Position numbers and translations under genes: made by a program | Assembly (NCBI GenBank): GCA_903932545.1 | Contig: CAIZGT010000271.1 | Location: 1 to 5,467, forward strand | Source: an uncultured Rhodospirillales bacterium | GTDB taxonomy: Bacteria; Pseudomonadota; Alphaproteobacteria; Acetobacterales; Acetobacteraceae | Direction: 5' to 3' | Length of the DNA: 5,467 nt | Notes under the pieces: generated by a model | What the model was told of the DNA's origin: nothing | The model's database searches: none | The model's input: the letters and a program-made list of their open reading frames with translations, nothing else | Shown here: piece after piece, positions 1 through 4,700 of the stretch | How the letters are laid out: every line of letters starts with the position of its first letter | Position numbering within the stretch: position 1 is the first letter of the stretch

Positions 1-96
1 CCGCCGCCGCAAGCACAGCCCCAGCAACAGCCTCAGCCTCAGCCTCAGCCTCAGCCGCATCAAGGTGGCCCACAGCGTGATGAGGAGCGTCACTGA
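1..96 (+). CDS. 3' end of an unidentified gene with a Pro-Gln repeat C-terminus (partial)
   Basis: Frame 1 is open from the left edge and ends in TGA at 94-96, giving the last 31 residues of a protein whose start lies outside the window. The tail begins PPPQ, runs through alternating Pro-Gln (about residues 8-19) and ends in a charged stretch, QRDEERH. Such tails are usually disordered and are seen on many secreted or envelope proteins, but no domain remains to name the product. Support for this frame is indirect. It gives a low-complexity but coherent peptide, and its stop is followed 23 bp later by a strong terminator in the right orientation. Frame 2 is also open and runs a little further, to a TAG inside the gap before the terminator, so the frame choice is probable rather than certain. 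Confidence 0.5.
   Translation, partial: PPPQAQPQQQPQPQPQPQPHQGGPQRDEERH
28..56 (+). repeat. Hexanucleotide tandem repeat CAGCCT, almost five copies
   Basis: CAGCCT is repeated four times without error, followed by CAGCC as a partial fifth copy. In frame 1 it encodes Gln-Pro units. A perfect in-frame 6-bp array can gain or lose units by replication slippage without shifting the frame, so the C-terminal tail length may vary between strains. Confidence 0.85.
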
Positions 97-119
97 GCCA
101 AAATAGGCTCAGAACGCCA

Positions 120-158
120 AAAAGCCCGGCCACTGCGCAATGCGGTGGCCGGGCTTTT
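120..158. terminator. Bidirectional intrinsic terminator between convergent genes
   Basis: A perfect 14-bp inverted repeat pairs 120-133 (AAAAGCCCGGCCAC) with 145-158 (GTGGCCGGGCTTTT). The stem continues inward by three more pairs, one of them a T-G wobble, leaving a five-base GCAAT loop. The GC-rich core is flanked by A's on the left and T's on the right, so each strand ends its hairpin in a U tract. It lies between the rightward stop at 96 and the leftward dps stop at 184, exactly where one element would terminate both converging transcripts. Confidence 0.93.
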
Positions 159-183
159 CGTTTGTGCGTTTATCTCCGCAGCG

Positions 184-666
184 TCAGACTTTGACGGCAG
201 CGTTGGCCTCCACCAGCCAAAGCTGGCGATGCACCCCACGCGAGACCTGGGTGAGCAGATCGGCGGTGTCGCCATCACCGTTGTGTGCCACCGCCAAAGC
301 GGAGTCTCGCACTGCCTGGCCAAAGGCGGCCAGGGCGGCGGAGACCGCGAAAACATGCTCATGCGTGTCGGCGATGGCCAACGGGTAGCGCAGCATATAG
401 GACGTTTCAGTTGCCACTTGGATCGTGCCGGCCGCCGTGCCGCCCAAGGCTGCACAGCGTTCGGCGAGTTGGTCGGCGTCATCGGCCACCAGGCTTGCGG
501 TGCGGTCGAACAACTCGTGGATGGCGATAAAGCCAGGCCCACGCGCATTCCAATGCGCCTGCTTGATCTGCGCCTGCAGATCAATCGCGGCGGCGAGATG
601 GCGATTGAGGATGTTCACTGATTCCTCGCGAACCAATAACGGCAATGTATTGTGCGTGAAGTGCAT
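184..666 (-). CDS. dps: Dps, DNA-protection ferritin-like protein (160 aa)
   Basis: Dps proteins form hollow dodecamers that oxidise Fe(II) with hydrogen peroxide, store the ferric mineral and shield DNA in starved or oxidatively stressed cells. The signature KQAHWN-ARGPGFIAIHELFD lies at residues 35-54. The ferroxidase ligands fall at the spacing of E. coli Dps: H38, H50, D54, D65 and E69 match H51, H63, D67, D78 and E82. The C-terminal helix has DTADLLTQVSRGVHRQLWLVEAN, as expected for the family. Length is normal (E. coli Dps is 167 aa). ATG at 666 is preceded by GGAGA at good spacing. The N-terminal tail is short and has no lysines before K35, unlike E. coli Dps, so direct DNA binding is uncertain. 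It is the last gene of a leftward operon, 19 bp after the YqjE-like gene, and ends just before the bidirectional terminator. Confidence 0.96.
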   Translation of the reverse strand: MHFTHNTLPLLVREESVNILNRHLAAAIDLQAQIKQAHWNARGPGFIAIHELFDRTASLVADDADQLAERCAALGGTAAGTIQVATETSYMLRYPLAIADTHEHVFAVSAALAAFGQAVRDSALAVAHNGDGDTADLLTQVSRGVHRQLWLVEANAAVKV

Positions 667-672
667 CAGAAT

Positions 673-678
673 TCTCCG
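673..678 (-). promoter_or_regulatory. Ribosome binding site of dps
   Basis: On the minus strand CGGAGA is followed by six bases and then the ATG at 666. It lies in the 19-bp gap after the upstream stop codon, so dps has its own good translation signal although it is probably co-transcribed. Confidence 0.75.
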
Positions 679-685
679 TGTAAGA

Positions 686-1093
686 TTATGGCCGCCTGTG
701 CGTGGCCGTGCCTGCGATCACACCCGCTGCCAGAGCCGCGAGCAGGGCGGGCATTTTGTGGGTGTTGAAAACCGCCATCAGCTCTGCCACCGGCAGCGCC
801 TCGATTGGTGCGCTCGCCTTGCGGGTGGGCCGCCAATAGCGCAGCAGCAGCGCAATGACGGTTGCTTTCAACGCCAACAACGCAGCGATCAGCAGGGCGG
901 TTTGGATGGCACCCAGCCGGGGCTCCAGAAACAGCCAGAGCGCGGCCAGCAGAAAGCCGGACGCGATGAGCAGGCACAACGCCATGCTCGCCACGCCCGC
1001 GATCCGGCACCACGCACGCCCAGGCGGGGGCGAGGATTTCATCGCCGCCACCGCCTGCGCTGCCATCAGCGCCAGTTGCAGGAAATTGCTCAT
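686..1093 (-). CDS. YqjE-like / Phage_holin_3_6-type integral membrane protein (135 aa)
   Basis: A small membrane protein of unknown biochemical role. Two strong adjacent hydrophobic segments lie at about residues 31-56 and 62-84. They are separated by a short EPRLG turn and followed by the basic RYWRPTRK patch, which probably faces the cytoplasm. A third, weaker Ala-rich hydrophobic stretch is at 113-129, before a basic THRRP end. Length and two-helix layout match E. coli YqjE (134 aa, Phage_holin_3_6 family), and the partner gene immediately upstream is a YqjD-like protein, as in E. coli yqjD-yqjE. Despite the family name, nothing nearby suggests a phage or lysis role. The ATG at 1093 is only 3 bp after the TGA of the upstream gene and has no clear Shine-Dalgarno, so translational coupling is likely. 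The assignment rests on topology and context, not on a diagnostic motif. Confidence 0.75.
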   Translation of the reverse strand: MSNFLQLALMAAQAVAAMKSSPPPGRAWCRIAGVASMALCLLIASGFLLAALWLFLEPRLGAIQTALLIAALLALKATVIALLLRYWRPTRKASAPIEALPVAELMAVFNTHKMPALLAALAAGVIAGTATHRRP

Positions 1094-1096
1094 CGC

Positions 1097-1390
1097 TCAG
1101 CGCGTCAACAGGCGACCGCCGATATAGCCGATCCCAAGCACCACCAGCAGCGCAAGAACAGGCTGCTCTTCAATCTGCTGGCCCAACGCCTTGGCAGATT
1201 TGGAGCCTTCTGTGGATGCGGTGCGATACAACCGGGTGGCACTGTCTTCAATTTGGTCAGCCGCACTTTGCGCACCAGCGGTGGCGCTGGATTTGAGGTG
1301 GGCGAGCAGGCTGCCGATATCGCGCTTCAGCGCATTAACGTCTTCCTGCAGGGCCTGAAGGGTCGGATCAGAAGAGATACTATTGCTCAT
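1097..1390 (-). CDS. DUF883 / ElaB-YqjD-type membrane-anchored protein (97 aa)
   Basis: The N-terminal two-thirds is amphipathic helix (about residues 10-70, with heptad-like LQALQEDVNALKRDIGSLL). One C-terminal hydrophobic segment at about 77-95 carries the glycine-rich GIGYIGGRLL motif before a final Arg. That is the layout of ElaB/YqjD/YgaM proteins (about 100 aa). In E. coli, YqjD is a C-tail-anchored inner membrane protein that associates with ribosomes in stationary phase under RpoS control; this role is known for the homologue and only inferred here. The ATG at 1390 was chosen because the family N-terminus fits it. The frame is open to 1510, but the extra 40 residues (Cys- and Arg-rich) do not resemble the family. 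An AGGA lies 11 bp upstream of this ATG. It is the first gene of the leftward operon. Confidence 0.88.
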   Translation of the reverse strand: MSNSISSDPTLQALQEDVNALKRDIGSLLAHLKSSATAGAQSAADQIEDSATRLYRTASTEGSKSAKALGQQIEEQPVLALLVVLGIGYIGGRLLTR

Positions 1391-1480
1391 GTCGCAAGAT
1401 TTCCTGAAGATAAGAGGCTCAGAATTGGTTGAATTCGGAGGAAAATGGCGTAATTGACGCGGGCTGCATTCACAAATCGC

Positions 1481-1486
1481 GTATAG
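1481..1486 (-). promoter_or_regulatory. Alternative -10 (CTATAC) for the leftward operon
   Basis: On the minus strand the sequence reads TGATCTATACGC, close to the -10 preferred by RpoS-type sigma factors in gamma- and betaproteobacteria (CTATACT with an upstream TG). It lies about 90 bp before the DUF883 start. No convincing -35 accompanies it. It is noted because YqjD and Dps are stationary-phase proteins elsewhere; the match is short and could be chance. Confidence 0.25.
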
Positions 1487-1548
1487 ATCACGACAAAAGC
1501 GCAGGCACATTTGATGAAATATGCCGTTTCGAATCCAGATATCGGCGT

Positions 1549-1577
1549 ATTATATTCGTCGTTTTGACGAACGAAAT
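1549..1577 (-). promoter_or_regulatory. Putative promoter of the DUF883-YqjE-dps operon
   Basis: On the minus strand a perfect TATAAT occupies 1554-1549. With a 17-bp spacer the -35 position would be ATTTCG (1577-1572), a weak match to TTGACA. Transcription would start near 1542, giving a leader of about 150 nt before the DUF883 ATG. The weak -35 suggests dependence on an activator or another sigma factor. The spacer is itself an inverted repeat (TTCGTC-N5-GACGAA), so a bound regulator would sit directly on the promoter. Confidence 0.5.
1555..1571. promoter_or_regulatory. Inverted repeat TTCGTC-N5-GACGAA, candidate operator
   Basis: The 6-bp arms at 1555-1560 and 1566-1571 are perfect complements around GTTTT. 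The repeat exactly fills the spacer next to the leftward TATAAT box. That position and the dyad symmetry suit a dimeric transcription factor, but the motif matches no operator that I can name. Confidence 0.4.
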
Positions 1578-1599
1578 TACGAAGCGAATCGAATTTCGT
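1571..1599. promoter_or_regulatory. Inverted repeat ACGAAATT-N13-AATTTCGT, candidate shared operator
   Basis: The 8-bp arms at 1571-1578 and 1592-1599 are perfect. Three further inner pairs (CGA at 1580-1582 with TCG at 1589-1591) are possible with a one-base offset. The element covers the -35 positions of both the leftward and the rightward candidate promoters, so one bound protein could control both transcripts. The binding factor is unknown. Confidence 0.45.
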
Positions 1600-1604
1600 G
1601 AATT

Positions 1605-1613
1605 TGTTATAGT
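1605..1613 (+). promoter_or_regulatory. Putative extended -10 promoter of the hybrid kinase gene
   Basis: TGTTATAGT matches the extended -10 form TGnTATAAT at all but one defined position. There is no good -35 at 17-18 bp upstream, which extended -10 promoters tolerate. Transcription would start near 1620, giving a leader of about 130 nt before the ATG at 1751. Confidence 0.45.
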
Positions 1614-1690
1614 AAATATTCGCCAAAACGCTGTAGGCTCGGAAAATACTCACCACGCCGTAAGGGTGTCGGGGAACCGCCCGTGCTTTC

Positions 1691-1732
1691 TGGGGCTGCG
1701 TGATGAGTTGCATGCCGCCCCCGCCAGCCCCA
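1691..1732 (+). promoter_or_regulatory. GC-rich hairpin in the leader of the hybrid kinase gene
   Basis: TGGGGCTG (1691-1698) pairs perfectly with CAGCCCCA (1725-1732) across a 26-base loop. The loop contains two in-frame upstream ATGs (1703 and 1712), and the left arm contains the only purine run that could serve the first of them. The stem ends seven bases before the AAGG that precedes the ATG at 1751. No U tract follows, so it is not an intrinsic terminator. Confidence 0.35.
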
Positions 1733-1738
1733 CCGCCA

Positions 1739-1743
1739 AAAGG
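1739..1743 (+). promoter_or_regulatory. Ribosome binding site deciding the hybrid kinase start
   Basis: AAAGG is followed by seven bases (CCAGAAA) and then ATG at 1751, a normal spacing. The in-frame ATG at 1712 and the downstream ATG at 1769 have no comparable signal. The ATG at 1703 has GGGG seven bases upstream and remains an alternative, which would add MSCMPPPPAPPPKGQK to the N-terminus. Confidence 0.5.
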
Positions 1744-1750
1744 CCAGAAA

Positions 1751-4700
1751 ATGCCCGGCCCCCATACGATGTCGCATCAGCCAACCTCGGACGCCACTGA
1801 CGCAAAGCCGCCGCCTTTCGCAGCCACCGCCGCCAATTTCGCCGTTGTTGGCATTGGCGCTTCAGCCGGTGGCTTGATGGCCTGCCAGGCGTTTCTCGAC
1901 GTGATGCCCAATCAAAGCGGCATGGCGTTCATTCTGGTGCAGCATCTCGACCCCACCCATCCCAGCTTGATGGTGGAATTGCTGGCGCGGCACACCCGTA
2001 TGCGGGTGGTCCAGGCCACCGAGGGCATGCTGATCGCGCCGGACACGCTGTATGCAATTCCGCCCGGCACGTATCTGTCGGTCGGTCAGGGCGCTTTGCA
2101 TCTCACCCAGCCTGATGCCCCGCACGGGGCACGCCTGCCGTTTGATTTCCTGTTGCGCTCGATGGCAGTGGAGTTCGGCAGCCGCGCCGTGGGGGTGGTG
2201 CTGTCCGGCACCGGCGCAGATGGCAGCATCGGCGTGGAGGCGCTGCACCAGCACGGCGGCGTCGTCATCGCACAGCTACCGACCGAAGCCGAATATGGCG
2301 GCATGCCGAGTGCGGCAATTGCCACCAACGCGGTGGATGTCGTGCTGCCTATTGCCGACATTCCGAATGCGCTGATTGGCTATAATGCCAAATTGCCCAG
2401 CATTCCCGCTGCTCAGGCCGCTTCGGCATCGCAAAACCACGCAGCCGGGCAGAGCACTCTCGGCGAGATCATCGCCCTGCTGCGCCGCCAAAGCGCGCAT
2501 GATTTCACCCTTTACAAGCCCGGCACGCTGCAACGTCGGATCGAGCGGCGTCTCGGCATGGTGGGCCTGCCGTCGGGCAGCATGGATCGCTATCTGGACA
2601 TGCTGCGCAACACGCAAGGTGAGTTGGACATGCTGGCGAAAGATCTGCTGATCCATGTGACGAGCTTTTTTCGCGACCCAAAAGTGTTTGAACTCCTCGC
2701 GCAGACCACGCTGCCGGCCTTGGTCGCGTCGCACGACATGAGCACGCCGATGCGGATTTGGGTGGCCGGGTGCAGCACCGGCGAGGAGACCTATTCGCTG
2801 GCAATTCTGCTGCAGGAACTGGCTGCGCGCACCGGCATTGACCTGAAACTGCAAATCTTCGCCTCCGACATCGACCCGGACGCCGTGGCCACCGCGCGCG
2901 ATGGTTTCTATCCGCAGAGTATCGACACGGATGTTTCGCCTGAACGGCTGGCACGGTTTTTTGTGCGCGAGCAGGGCGGCTATCGGGTGACGCCGGAGTT
3001 GCGCAGTTTGGTGGTGTTCACCGTGCAGGATCTGCTGGCCGACCCGCCATTCTCGCGGCTGGACATGGTCTCATGCCGCAATGTGTTGATTTATTTGCTC
3101 CCGGAAGCGCAAGCCAAGGTGATATCGCTGTTCCATTTTGCCCTGCGCCAAGACGGCATTTTGCTGTTGGGCAACGCAGAGACCATCGGGGGTCATCATG
3201 CGTTTTTTGATTTCGTCAACAAATCCGCCCGCCTATACCGCCACACCATGCGCTGCCGACCCGGTGAGACCGATTTCACCCTGGCACCGCCTGACCCTGA
3301 TCGGGCGCCGGTGCACACCGACGTGAGGCGCGTTGTGCCGCGCCCGCCCAGTTTGGCCGAAACCTGCCGTAGATTGGTGCTGGAGGCCTACGCACCGGCG
3401 GCAATCCTGATCAATTCCAGCCAGGAAGTGCTCTATTCCCTCGGCCCGGTGGATCGCTATCTGCGGATGGCCCCCGGCCAGCCCAGCCTTGATGTGCTCA
3501 CCTTGGCCCGCCCCGGCATGCGCTCACAGTTGCGACAGGCGATTGCGGAAGCCGAAAGCCAGAATATCCGGGTGATCACCGGCGGGCATGTCACGCTGCA
3601 TGGTGAGGTGAAGTCGTTCAACATTGAAGTCCACCCGGTGCCGAGTGAGCAGAACAATCTGCTGTTGCTGTGCTTTGTTGATACGAGGGGGCCGATGTCC
3701 ACCAATGGGACCGCCCCGCTGGTCGGCGAAAACACAGAGCGCGTGATGGCTTTGGAGCACGAGTTAGAGATAACGCGCACCGATTTGCACGCGGCTATCC
3801 GCAATCTGGCACTCTCCGGCGAGGAACAGTCGGCGGTTAACCAGGAAGCCCAATCGGTCAACGAAGAATACCAGTCCACCAATGAGGAATTGCTCGCCTC
3901 CAAGGAGGAATTGCAGTCGCTGAACGAGGAACTCACCGCGCTCAACAGCCAGTTGCAGGAAACTCTCGAACGCCAGCGCGCCACCTCCAACGATCTGCAG
4001 AATGTGCTCTACAGCACCGATGTGGCGACGTTGTTTCTCGACCTGAAGCTGCAAATCCGCTTTTTCACCCCGGCCACCCGCGCCTTGTTCAACGTGATCC
4101 CTGGCGATATCGGCCGGCCGCTGGCTGATCTGAACTCGCTGGCGATTGACCGCACGTTGTCAGACGACGCCCGTGCGGTGATCGCGGGCATGCCTGCGAA
4201 GGATCGTGAGATTCAGTTGCCGAGTGGCACTTGGTATAACCGCCGCATGCTGCCCTATCGCACGCATGAAAATGAAGTGGCCGGTGTGGTGATGACCTTC
4301 ACCGACATCACCGAGCGCAAGCAGGTGGCTAAGGCGTTGGAATCTGCCAAACAGGAAGCCGATATCGCCAACCATGCCAAATCTCGCTTCTTGGCCGCCG
4401 CCAGCCATGATCTGCGCCAGCCACTGCAAACGTTGGCATTGTTGCAGGGCGTGCTGTCGAAAACCGTGAAAGATCCGGACTCCAAGGCGTTGGTGGTGCG
4501 GCTAGATGAGGCGCTGGGTGGTATTTCGGCCATGCTCAACGCGCTGCTCGACATCAACGAGATCGAAACCGGCAGCGTGCATGCCGAATTGGTAGAACTC
4601 CCGCTCAACACGCTGCTGTCGCGCATGCAGCAGGAATTCAGCTTCCACGCTGAAACCCAGGGACTCGACTTGCGCGTGGTGCCGTGCAGCGTGGTGGTGC

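Larger units (their letters stand above)
1391..1750. other. Divergent intergenic control region, non-coding
   Basis: These 360 bp separate the leftward stress operon from the rightward hybrid kinase gene. The middle part, about 1440-1625, is much richer in A and T than the flanking genes, and it contains promoter-like boxes for both directions plus inverted repeats, listed separately. Open frames crossing it on both strands give peptides with no recognisable family character and overlap the better-supported genes, so I treat the stretch as regulatory. The right part (about 1640-1750) turns GC-rich again and forms the leader of the kinase gene. No small RNA gene or riboswitch was recognised. 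Confidence 0.8.

Noticed and set aside
686..1093. Phage holin or prophage remnant
   Set aside because: The family name alone suggests it. The neighbours are DUF883 and Dps, there is no endolysin, integrase or structural gene, and the E. coli yqjD-yqjE arrangement explains the context better.
425..1432. Rightward 335-codon open frame opposite the dps operon
   Set aside because: It is antisense to three well-supported genes, its product is Arg/Gln/His-rich with no domain character, and it is the usual by-product of GC-rich third positions on the other strand.
1436..1453. Strong GGAGG followed by ATG GCG TAA on the plus strand
   Set aside because: The Shine-Dalgarno is only about 3 bp from the ATG and the frame is two codons long, so it is most likely chance.
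1564..1592. TTGACG at 1564-1569 as a -35 for a rightward promoter
   Set aside because: At a 17-bp spacer the -10 would be AATCGA, a poor match; the extended -10 at 1605-1613 is a better candidate.
1673..1700. GGAAC at 1673-1677 as an EcfG-type general stress promoter for the kinase
   Set aside because: No GTT follows at the required 16-17 bp spacing, and no GGAAC is found for the leftward operon either.
1387..1713. Leftward 108-codon frame in the intergenic region
   Set aside because: It spans both promoter candidates and ends across the DUF883 start; the peptide has no coherent features.
1429..1800. Rightward 123-codon frame in the intergenic region
   Set aside because: It runs into the hybrid kinase start in another frame, resembles no family, and crosses the candidate promoters. 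I see no reason to prefer it over a regulatory region.
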